DNA from: Jaltomata sinuosa
Lineage: Eukaryota > Streptophyta > Magnoliopsida > Solanales > Solanaceae
Direction: 5' to 3'
Assembly (NCBI GenBank): GCA_003996215.1
Contig: QJPP01007233.1
Coordinates: forward strand, 1,297,501 to 1,361,500
DNA: 64,000 nt
The notes under the pieces are model-generated. The model ran no database searches. It had not been told where the DNA came from and worked only from the letters and a program-made list of their open reading frames with translations. The translations under genes were made by a program, and so were the position numbers. Below, in pieces: positions 1 to 10,622 of this stretch (the stretch's first letter is position 1; each line of letters opens with the position of its first letter).

Positions 1-1001
1 TAAGCCAAAAGTGAGAAGTGAACCACACGAATCTTTAAAATGAGGCACACGATTCATAAAAAATACAAAGAACTACCAACTATATTACTAGTTTCAGCAT
101 CCATTACAGAATTATGACAATGTTAGATCAACAAATCAAATTACTATAAGTAGTATGAACAAGGCCACAGGAAGATAACTTTAATTGAAAATAAATGAAT
201 TGCAATGTTCAGTTGATCAGTTGTAAAAAGAATTAATTTTCATATTTTTTATGTTTAATTACTCTAGAGACTAAGAGAGTAGAAAAGAGAAGCCTAAAAT
301 TAGAAGTAGCAGAACACAACTTGCATGCTAGAAGAAGAAGAAATGTCATTCTTTGGAGAAGAAAAAGAAGAAGATAGATAAATAGAAGCAGTCAAATAAG
401 AGTAACAAAATTGAAATAAATAAGAAAAAGACAATAATCACGATAAGTAAAATGTTGAAGCATACGTGGAGAGGAGTACTAATACTCAATGAATTAAAGC
501 AATACTTTTTCCTCCCATTCTTTGCTTTTCTTTTGTCTTTTCTTTTAATATCAGATTCAAGGAACCCTTGTTTGATTACTTTGTGCCTCATTTTTTCATA
601 TGCATGATTCTTTGAAGCATATTGCTGCACTCGTGAAGCAATAACCACTCGCTTTGTAGCCACCCATCACCTTAATCAATACGGTGATGGCTTTTATGTA
701 ATACTGTTTAAAGATATTGGAGAGTTAATGATAACCACAAAATTCTTCTCGGGCGTGGAGGAGTATGGAAATTACTTTTCACTTAATCAACCAAAAATAA
801 GCTTCATTTTATTTGTAAGCTGGGAGTTGAAACTGCACCTGGTGGAAACAAGTCTTAAATGGGGTACTGAGTCTTTAGTGTGATTGGATCTTGCTTTATG
901 CTGTGATAGATAAATTCTCTGAAATTTCATGTCTCTTTGTTCTGATAGGAAATTGCATAGGGATTCATGTTACAGTAATTGTATCCCCTTCGTTTCTTCA
1001 G
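1..1001. other. Intron or upstream sequence of the acyltransferase gene
   Basis: AT-rich DNA with no recognisable coding exon. It ends at a polypyrimidine tract and CAG acceptor just before position 1002, so at least its right part is intron. Short open frames here show no family resemblance. Confidence 0.5.
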
Positions 1002-4000
1002 GGTTTAGCTGATATTATACCGAAGGAAACTCTTCTCTGGAAGTTGAAGCTTCTTAGATCTGCTTCATCTTATTCAAATTCCCGTCTCCATGCTGTTAAT
1101 GCTGAAGTACTTGTGATTGCTAGGTCTGATCTCTGTCCTCTTTATATTATTGTGAGTGAATTTTCAGTGCAAGATGTAGGGTAAAGCTTTTTGCTCAATT
1201 ATGAAGATTTGTATGCTAGGCCTTGTAATTATGCCTCAGAGGTCCTTCTAGACCAATAAACTGAAGAATTACTTTATGTTTCTTCACCTTTTCTTCTTTG
1301 GTTTTATTTTCTTTTTATCATTATCATCTCATACAGTACGGAGCATATGAAGTAGTATTTGAACCAAAACATCTACTTCAAATGTCTTGCACTACAGTGA
1401 AGGTGAAGCTCATGAGTACAGTCTATTATGGGTAGTTTTATGAATCACTTTATGAAATTGCAATAATCAATTTCATGTGGTTGTACCTGGGTCAATGACT
1501 TATGCAAAACTAAAGGTGAAATACACTCTCTACTTAGGCATTCATCAGTAATTTGTTAAGCTTTAGGGGTCATAATAGTTAATAAGCTTCAATTCTTTCC
1601 ATCATAATTATCAATTTACGTTCCATGATGTGTTTAACCTTTCTTAGTTGATGTTCTGAAAGATAAAAAAGGATATCATGAAACCTAAATTGATATATAT
1701 CCTTACGAGCATAAGTCTGCCTGCCTTGTGAGGGAAAATTGAGAATGATGCTAAAATCTTCTGTAGGATATTCTCTCTGTATTCCATGTGTGCATGAGCT
1801 TGAATTTGTTCTGCCTATTGGACAAACTTGTTTGAAGAAGTGATGGAATTGAATTGCTATGTATAGTGGCAAGGATAACATGCTTCCAAGTGGAAATGAA
1901 GCTCAGAGGCTTGCAAATTCATTAAGAAACTGTAAAGTACGATACTTCAAAGACAACGGGCATACAATTTTATTGGTAAGTGAGGAGTTCTTCTCCTTTT
2001 GGGATCTTATAATGCTTCTTGGTTTTTCTACAATAGTTATCTGCTTTCTTTGATTAGTTATTGTCCTTAGTGTATATGTAGTAAATTTAATTGGATGGTT
2101 GCTGTAGAGAGCCTCAATATTATTTTTTTAAACTTGAAATTTGATAATTTGATCTAATTCTCCATTGGTTTTCTTGTTTCTCTGGTAGGCAGTAATCCTA
2201 GAAATAGATATTGAGACAACGTTGGATTCTTACTTTTAACTTTTTATTTTTTGATGACCGAGAAATCCCGAATGCCAATGGTGCACAGTTCGAAACTTGG
2301 TGGATACTATATAATGGGCCCACCCCTCTACCCTTCTCCACTTAAATTCTAGGCTTTTGTTTGCTGCAGGGTTCGAACTCATGGCATGCGCCTAACCCAC
2401 ACATCACATTTTTTCGCTCTTACTACTAGACTAAAGCCCCTGGGGCTTGAATTCTTACTTTAAATTAATGAGCTGAATGAGTTGTTTGCTCAATTATTTA
2501 AACTTTATATGGACTATTCCACCTTCAATCATTAGCTGAATAAGTTGTTTGCTACTTGCACTTCTTAGTTTTCAAAGTGAGAACCATTGTGTAATGTAAA
2601 AGATTTCCATAAGCCCAAGTCTGTCTGGACATTTTAGATTTATTTTCTATCAAGTGGTGTTCACTGCTTAGGTATAATATTATTTGAGCACGCTTAAAAG
2701 TTTATCAATTTTAACAGGAAGTCTGCACTTAAAAGTAGCAATAGAAAAATAAAATAGTCCGTCTTACACAACTATTATTTATCATATAGAGGGCCTTCTT
2801 CTGTTTCTTTCTTTGTTAGTATTCTATTGTAGTTTAACTTATATATCTTGACATACTTTTTCGTCACGCTCTCTAACATTTAAAGCTACAATGGTATCTG
2901 ATAGTCATGCCTGGTGAGGGTTAAGATAAGTTGGCACCTATTCCTTTTCTCCGTTTAAATTAATGTACATCCTCAATGCATGAGTGAGTGAGTGGAAAAT
3001 CCTATTTTTTGCTAAATCTAGATGAAATCTATTTTTTCACCTCTTCTCTGTTTAAGGGTGTGTTCGATTTGAAGGAAAACGTTTTCATTGGAAAACATTT
3101 TCTGGAAAATGTTCATACCGAACACATTAAGCTTTTTAAAGTTATCTGAAAGCAATGGAAAATCTAATCAAAAGGCAGAACATTGGAGCTTTTTTTGGAT
3201 TCTTGAGTTTTGTGGTGAGTCTGCTGACTGGTGGTTTTATCTCTGTGATATGACCTTATGCTATGTGGATGGATTCTGTTGTGGGAACTTTGTAGCAGCT
3301 GGGTTGATTTCCATTTTAACTATGCAGGAAGATGGTATTAATCTGCTATCCATCATCAAAGGTACTAGCAAATATCGTCGTTCAAAAAGGCATCATTATG
3401 TCATGGATTTTCTGCCTCCTAGTATGTCAGAGTTCAAGAACACAGTCAAGGACAATAGGTAATTTGAGCATAAGGTGAATCAGGCAAACACTTGGCTGCA
3501 GTAGAAGTCGAGCATAAGCTTATTCTATTACCTTTTTCTATCTTGCTCTTTAGTTCTTTGTTTTTTCATTCTTCCCTTTCCCTTTAGTTTCCAGTTCTGT
3601 TTTTTCCCTCTGTGGTCTATGGTGAAACACATACCTTGCCGAGCAAATGTAATTTACACAAATGCGGGTCAACTTGAAATAGAGCTTAACGTTAACCTCC
3701 TTGAAAGACTAATTGTGAATCCCTCCTAGTTAGACCAAAAAATTCAAGTAACCAGCTGCATTACAAGTAAGTTTGGAAGTGATTAGAATTTAGAGGAATG
3801 GGTGATTACAAGCAGGGGAATGCTCTAATTTGACATCCTTCCCGTTTGAACTTGTTAGTCAGAATTAAGGTTTCATTGCACAAAAAGCTCCATTTACATA
3901 CAAAAACAACATGGGAAAAACCAAACCGATAAAGTTCTGCATTTTAACCTATAAGTTGTATGGCATCTATCTGTGAAAAATTCATAACAATTCTGAAGCC

Positions 4001-7000
4001 CACACAGTATCTACATCAATGATTACATGTTTCCACATGTATAAAGCACAGATTTGCTTCCTTAAGTATTTACCTTCCTCTTTTCCGAGGCTCTCAATCC
4101 CCTTGTCTATGTGTATGTCCATGTGAGGCAGATATGCATGTCCAACCTGCTTCAATGCTGCAATAAAAATCTATTCACTTGAACACATTTTAATTCCTTT
4201 CTATTATCTCACCTCTGTTCAGTCAACTGTCACTTGATTCATGTAGCAGGTCTTCGTCAACACTTGCTGCAGAATCGATAGACATAAATGACTGACATAG
4301 CCATTAGAAGTACTTGAATGATCTTTGGTAGTCCTTCCATTTGAACCTTCAGCATTTTTACATCTCTTTTCCCCCTTTGATTTGACCTGCTATTTACCAT
4401 TTTGTTCCGTTCTCTTCTTGTGAGAGGCTTCTTGTTTCCTCCTTGAAATTTTACTCCTTTGGATGAAATACTATGGAAGTGTTAGGGGAAAGTATGTCAG
4501 TGTTTTCTTTATGCAACAGATTTTGTCAAGAATTTTCTTTGAGAACGCGCAATGTGGTATAATTTGAAACTTTATGAACGAGAGAAAGTAACATGTTAAA
4601 GTTTGTTCAGATGTACGATCTCTATTTTGTTCATATACCATCTAATTCTGTAGTATTTTTTCTTTAATTCTTAATAATACTTTTAATTCAGAAGGAAAGA
4701 ATCAACACGGAAAAGGTGTTAGGAAAAAAAAACAATTTCATGTTGCACACATGTTTATACGCCCTTAGAAAATGATAAGATAATTATATACAAATTTTGA
4801 ACTGCAGCCCTGCTGAGGCTGGAAGAGTCTGATCCCTTGATGAGAGTGCTTAATTGAATTCTTAACCTATAATGTCCATCACTTTGGGACGAAATCTATC
4901 ATTACATCAAAAGCTCATGCTCATTTATTTGGTCAAACATGTAAAGAGGAAATTGAACTTCAGGCTATCCGATGTCTAGGAAAGTCTTAGGTCATGAAGC
5001 TATAACCTAATTGCATTAGTCTTTCTTTTTTCTTTTAATACCTCAATCAAATTCACATAGTTTCAGCTCCCTTTTTAATTTATAATGCATGCCTGTTAAT
5101 AACTTGCACCTCTTGGCTAACACTATGCAAAAAACGTTATTGCAGATGGTATCTCAATTTTACTGGGCCAGTTTTGCTGTCCACATTGGAAAATGGGAAA
5201 ATTGTAAGAGGTCTAGCGGGGGTCCCATGTGAAGGCCCTGTATTGTTGGTCGGTTATCACATGCTTATGGGTGTAGAAATTGTCCCTCTTGTTGAAGAAT
5301 ATTTGAGGCAGAGGAAAATTTTACTTCGTGGAATAGCACATCCAACATTGTTTACTCAGCTGGTTGAGAGTCAAAATAATGAGAGCTCATTCTTTGATAT
5401 GCTGAGACTATACGGAGCTACGCCTGTCTCTGCCAGCAACTTTTTTAAGTTGCTTGCAACAAAGTCACATGTTCTGCTGTATCCTGGTGGTGCCCGTGAG
5501 GCCTTACATCGTAAGGTGTGTCATTATCTTCCCCTTGGTTAATTCCATCTTCTATAATTCTCAAATTGGAAGCCTTGTACTATTGCTATTCATGCCTTCA
5601 CCTACACGTCTGCTAAAAATTGTTATCCACTTTAAAATCATTGTCAATTCCAATTTCTTACCTTTTTGCTAGGATGTGAATTACTGGTACTTAATACTGG
5701 AATTCTCTGCTTGTAGATACATTTTCTTTTGTAATAGAGGAATTTAACGAATAGTGGAGTCATGGGCAACTAAAGTTCATTTTGCTTGTGAATTTGATGA
5801 CTACATCTTGCAATGCAAAAAAACAAAGCAATGCCTTCTTGCTGGAAAAATTAAAGATCCATTGGAAAATGAAAACGTTTATCACACTTTAACAGTTGCT
5901 GGCATTTCTCCTTCGTGTTTCTCTATAAAAGAAAAGTTAAGGGGACACCGTATTGCCTAGTGCAGACCTCCTTCTTTCTTCGATCGGCTTTGTAAGATTT
6001 TATGACGGTCTTTTGTATCTATTCCCACCCTCTCCCTAGGAAGTGATGTAATAGCTGATGAGTCAGCATCACTAATTCTTACAAATTACAAGTTTCCAGA
6101 AAATACAACAAACGACTTTTGCTAGAGAGAAACCTAATTAGTCCCAGGTTGATTTGCATATCAGATGTAAATGTTTTTAGATGGCTTAGAGAGTCCTTCC
6201 TAAGTCTTGTAGACCCAAAGTTTTCTCAACAATTTATTGATTGAGGATGTTAATTTTAAATTTTTTATTTATTCTTTCTTTTTGTAAAGGAGTTATTGTA
6301 TTCCCTTTTCATACATGCTTTGTAATGCTTTCCTTGAGCTGAGAATCTATCGGAAACCGTCTCCCTACCTTCACAAGGTAGGGTTAAGGTCTGCGTACAC
6401 ACCGCCTTCCCCAAACCCATACTTGTGGGATTACACTAGGTCTATTGTTGTTGTTGTTTTGGAAAGGAGTTGTTATCAAAGAAAAATAGAGTATTTACTA
6501 TTGAAGGTGAAACAATTGTAGAGAAAGGCACCCTAATATCAATGGAGGAAGTGTTGAATTGCGTGAATGTCCCTGTTTAAAAGTTTAAATTATTAGAGAG
6601 GAGACACTTTTATTTATTTAATTATGTCTTTAACACGTCGATGTCAGAGGCGGAGCCAGGATTTTCACTAAGGGGGTTCTAAATTTGAAGAAATAAATAC
6701 ACGAACTAGCCTAAGGGGGTTCAACATTTACTATATGTACATAAAAAATAATTTTCCATGTATAAACTATAAACAGTATAATATTCCGCCGAAGGGGGTT
6801 CATCTGAACCCCCTGGCCAAAAGCGAACCCGGTCGACGTGCTGGTCATATTCTTTTTCATGGACCAAGTATGTGACACTTTTTTGATGAGGGGTGTCAAT
6901 GAAGCTCAAATTTCCAAGACTTTTGCTAGCTCTGATACCATGTAGAAAATAAGAAAAGAGAGATTTATAATTAATTGGCGGTATGATGAATGCATGACAC

Positions 7001-9508
7001 ACTTTAAGTGTCAACCAGAACACACATAACATTTGTCCAATGTGGGATAAGATCGTACTTAAGAATTAAATCCTGAAATATAACTCTGGACTCAATTATT
7101 TTAACTATCAATACTTCTTTCTAACAAAATAGCAAACACCTTATATTCTTCAACTTCGACTGAGCTGATCTGGTGATAGTCTCTTTTAATGGTACATTAG
7201 AACCAGTACTCCCAATAACAAAGTGAGAATATCACCTTTTTCTGGACACATTTGCTTCTTATTGTTCTTTCTTATTAATTTTCATGTGCTGTTTTTTAGC
7301 TGCTATTCACAAAGGCAAATTGAAGAGAAAAAACTGGTGACTGGCTGTCTACCAGTGTACCTTATTAAAATGACAAGAAAATAACAATAACCACATTGTC
7401 ATCAAGTTAGGTTTTTTCCTTGTTTATTTTATTTTCCAATGTTCGTGGTTTTCTACTTGTCATAGGGAGAAGAGTACAAGGTGATTTGGCCTGACCAACC
7501 AGAATTCATCAGAATGGCTGCAAAATTTGGTGCGACTATTGTGCCGTTTGGGGTTGTAGGGGAAGATGATATAGCACAGGTTTGTTAATGTTGTCCTACA
7601 TATATTTTCCTTTGCAACATATTAGAAGAAATAATGATGCTCTTTTGGTTCCTTGATACTACTTCCCGTAAAAGCTTTGACTTGTATCTGTTAGCTTGTT
7701 TCCTTTCATATTTGGAAGCTGCAAAGAGTTTTCTCGTCTCTCGGGTATTTTGCATTTTCGGATGAATTAATTTTGTAGGAGAAATTTAACTCGTAGAAAA
7801 TAAAAGTAGAAGAACAAGCAGGAACTCTTAACTTATCCCCTTTGATCTGTATACAGTAACTGGTTCAACTGAAAATTATTATTCTGAGGAGATGCTTCTT
7901 CCCTTTTCTCACCATTTCTCGTCCAAACGGGGATTCTTGTACTTCTATCTCTCCTTTGTGCAATGAGCCAATGAAAATCTCTCTTTTTTATGAAACTGGT
8001 ACCTTCAATGACAATGTCTATCTCAACCATCGGAAATCAGAAAACTAGTTATCTTTTACTTTTTACATTTTGTTTCTGTTATAACTGGTGGATACTTTCA
8101 TCTAATCATACTTTCATCTGATTAGATGAAAAAATTTCTTGTCTGTGATACTTGTATCTGTTCAACACTGTTGACCCTTTATTTCATCTTCTCATTTTTG
8201 TGAGGATACAAAGATGACATTCCGATCTAGCCAGTGAGCCAGCACGTTTTCCTTTAATTCAATATATTTCTTAACTAGGTTCAACGAGTTAAAAGTCTTT
8301 TAAATGCAAAATATCTAAAGTGAATCGAAAATGAGTAGTAAAAGATATCCTTCTTGGGAGATGGATATTCTATTTCCAAGAGGTTAATCCAATGGTTTGG
8401 GGCCCAGCTTTGAGTCTAAAGTTCTAAGGTCAACTTCCCCTAGCCCTTTCATGCCAAGCTTAGCATTCCCCTGAGAAAGTTGTAGTTCTGTTCAAATAGT
8501 ACAAAAATAGAAATGTGGACATTCAAATGGCACCAAATTGAATGTGTTCTATATACAGAAGTGTTGCTTTATGCATGCCTTATAAGCTACAGTGCTCTTC
8601 ATTTTTCAAATTATGAGGCTGGCCTCATAGTGAAAATTGTTGGTTTTTTCTCAAGAGATGGTGCAGCAAAAAGGGTTGAATATGTTGATTGAAAATGTCT
8701 CTCAATAATTTTAAATAGCCAACTTAAAACAACAATATGCATGATTCAAAATTCAAAAATCTAAAATATCTCAACAACCTAACAGAAATTTAAAATTCAA
8801 ATTCATCCTAAAACTAGGAAACTTATTATGCTATTATGCTAAAAATTACTACAGTAACTAAAGTAAATTTCAATAAAAATAGAACAGGAGAGAGGGGAGC
8901 CAGAGAGGTATTTCATACGTGGACTTGGGACTAGTTTTGTGCTATATCTCAACATATTATTGCCTGATCTTATATGTTATGATTGCAGTTAGTTCTCGAC
9001 TATGACGACCTAAAAAGTCTTCCTATATTGGGTGATCGGATAAGGCGTGATAACGAACAGGCAGCCAGGAATGGTTTAACAGTCAGGTCATCTCCTAATA
9101 TATTGATTTTGTCTGATTTCCTAATATTTGCTCCAAGCTCACTTGCTGCTTTCATTCTGAACCATTTATTGTTATATCCTTTAACCGTTCCATTAATGTT
9201 TCCATAGGACGGACATGGACGGGGAGGTTGCCAACCAAATGTTGTATCTCCCGGGCCTTTTACCCAAGATACCTGGTCGCTTTTACTATTTGTTTGGGAA
9301 ACCTATTCCTACAAAGGGAAGGCAGGACCTGGTGAAAGACAGAGAGAAAGCAAGAGAATTATACTTGCATGTAAAATCTGAAGTTCAAAATAACATGAAT
9401 TATTTGCTTAAGAAAAGAGAGGAGGATCCTTACCGAAGCGTCATCGATCGGACCGCATATAGAGCATTTTCTACAACTTTTGATGATGTCCCAACATTTG
9501 ATTATTAG
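1002..9508 (+). CDS. Phytyl ester synthase / diacylglycerol acyltransferase-like protein (3' part, 7 exons)
   Basis: Proteins of this family (Arabidopsis PES1/PES2, tomato PYP1) sit in plastids and esterify phytol, diacylglycerol or xanthophylls with fatty acids. The window holds the C-terminal part; upstream exons lie left of position 1. Exons fitted by splice sites and phase: 1002-1123, 1867-1975, 3328-3458, 5146-5515, 7466-7579, 8989-9086, 9208-9508 (stop TAG). All junctions keep frame. The first two exons are the end of the alpha/beta-hydrolase half, with the motif DNGHT. Exons 4-7 are the acyltransferase half, with VGYHMLMGVE, the AHP block, YPGGAREALH, PFGVVGEDD, and a C-terminal KKREEDPYRSV motif typical of the family. 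The intron before exon 5 carries an RTE tail and an hAT MITE. Substrate preference cannot be read from sequence. Confidence 0.9.
2240..2450 (-). mobile_element. tRNA-derived SINE in an intron
   Basis: Read on the minus strand it starts near 2450 with a tRNA-like head: an A-box-like stretch around TAGTCTAGTAGTAAGAGCG and a B box GAGTTCGAACCC. It ends in an A-rich tail near 2245. Direct repeats of about 13 bp (attcttacttt(t)aa) lie at 2226-2239 and 2451-2463 and look like the target-site duplication. It resembles the SolS-type SINEs of Solanaceae; the exact subfamily is not assigned. Confidence 0.75.
3056..3126. mobile_element. Very short Tourist-like MITE
   Basis: The left end is GGGTGTGTTCG, followed by GAAGGAAAACGTTTTC. 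The right end is the inverse, GAAAATGTTCATACCGAACACA, flanked by TTAA. The termini match the larger element at 14507-15309. At about 71 bp it is little more than two joined ends. The right terminus lacks its last CCC. Confidence 0.5.
6341..6460 (+). mobile_element. RTE-type LINE (or TS-SINE) 3' tail, solo
   Basis: It contains CTATCGGAAACCGTCTCCCTACC, a short hairpin around CCTTCACAAGGTAGGG, TCTGCGTACACACC and a terminal (TTG)n. This tail also ends the longer RTE copy near 37.8-37.95 kb. No reverse-transcriptase sequence precedes it, so it is a heavily 5'-truncated insertion, or the tail of a SINE that shares it. It lies in an intron of the acyltransferase gene. Confidence 0.7.
6645..6831. mobile_element. 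hAT-type MITE with 8-bp target duplication
   Basis: The left terminus is CAGAGGCGGAGCCAGGATTTT, preceded by GTCGATGT at 6637-6644. The right side is followed by GTCGACGT at 6832-6839, one mismatch, fitting an 8-bp hAT duplication. Internal (A/T)AGGGGGTTC blocks are typical of this Solanaceae family. The right terminus is degraded. Confidence 0.6.
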
Positions 9509-9768
9509 GTGACCAGTTAGAACAATTTATATTTTTTTGGTAAATGAATGTATATGTATGCATTCATGGTCCAATATGTGCAAGCTTTCCACCAATATAA
9601 CTAAGGTAAATATCAAATCTTTATCATAACTTGCATCAGTGTCAGATAATACTTGATCAAGCAGAACCAATTTTTAGTATATGTAGTACTGCCTCTTGTG
9701 AATATGGAAACACATGCCTTATGCCCTAGGCTCCAGTCTGAAAGCTCAACTGCAGTTTACTTTCCCAG

Positions 9769-10130
9769 TTGACATGTGCATCAAATGCAGCTGACCCATT
9801 AACAAAACGAATTGACCAGTTTGAACGAAGGGACATGAATCTGGTCGTGTTAAATGTACATAAAGTGACCAAATCTTTTTGGGATTGTGAAAGTCAAATT
9901 TTCAATAGTAGCAAGGGGATGTATACCGTCCATAAAAAGCATAATATTCGGATTCCTGACCTAGTTGTAGGTTATCACACGTTGTATGGAGCTGAAGCTA
10001 GTGGATTTAACTGAAGAATTTGAGGGAAAGGAAAAAGTTACGGTTCATACTTCGTTGTCTAGCTCATCCAGATATGTTTGCACCAGATTCTCTTTTAAAT
10101 GTCTCGTTTTTATATAACAGAGGTTTGACT
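9769..10130 (+). pseudogene. Decayed fragment of a second acyltransferase (PES-like) copy
   Basis: An 81-codon open frame ends with VVGYHTLYGAE, matching the VGYHMLMGVE block of the upstream gene. In another frame the next bases read LRERKKLRF and then LAHPDMFAP, matching the following LRQRK and AHPTLF blocks. A stop at 10012 and a frame change separate them. No exon corresponding to the GGARE block follows. The fragment lies 260 bp past the stop of the complete gene in the same orientation, so it is best read as the remnant of a tandem duplicate. Confidence 0.7.
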
Positions 10131-10546
10131 GGACATGGAGTTAAAGAAAGAAAGAATTAAAAGAGAGGTTTATTGAAGTTCACTTCAAGTAAAAGTAAAG
10201 AGAATCTATTCCAATTGGAAGTACCCTTATCTAGTAGCTGGTTCTATTCTTGGATGCTTAATTGCAATCTCATCCTTTACTTGAAGTGTGAAATATTCAC
10301 ATTTATCTCTTATACCCTAAACTATTCTCACAAAAAATCTTTTGTTCCCCTTGTCCTGCTTGACCCTATTAGCCCTCTCATGAAGATACACAAATGGGAA
10401 ATGAAAACCTCATAGGCAGGCAAAGCATATGGGGAATGTGGTTCTTTCACATAATGGACAAAGCTAAGAGAATCCAAAGATAAAAACAGTAGAAACAGAA
10501 TAAAGAAGAAAAAATGGATACACATGCAACAAAGACTCTACTTCTC

Positions 10547-10554
10547 TATATAAG
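10547..10554 (+). promoter_or_regulatory. TATA box of the proline-rich repeat gene
   Basis: TATATAAG lies 69 bp upstream of the ATG at 10623, preceded by a CT-rich stretch. Spacing suits a transcription start near 10580 and a short leader. Confidence 0.6.
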
Positions 10555-10622
10555 GAGAGACTTCACTTTAAACTAAGCAAGGCAAAAAAAATAAGGAACC
10601 AGTCATATTCTAAATAATAGTT

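Noticed and set aside
3088..3462. 124-codon frame as an independent gene
   Set aside because: It runs from a MITE end through intron into a genuine exon of the acyltransferase gene (3328-3458); only that exon is real.
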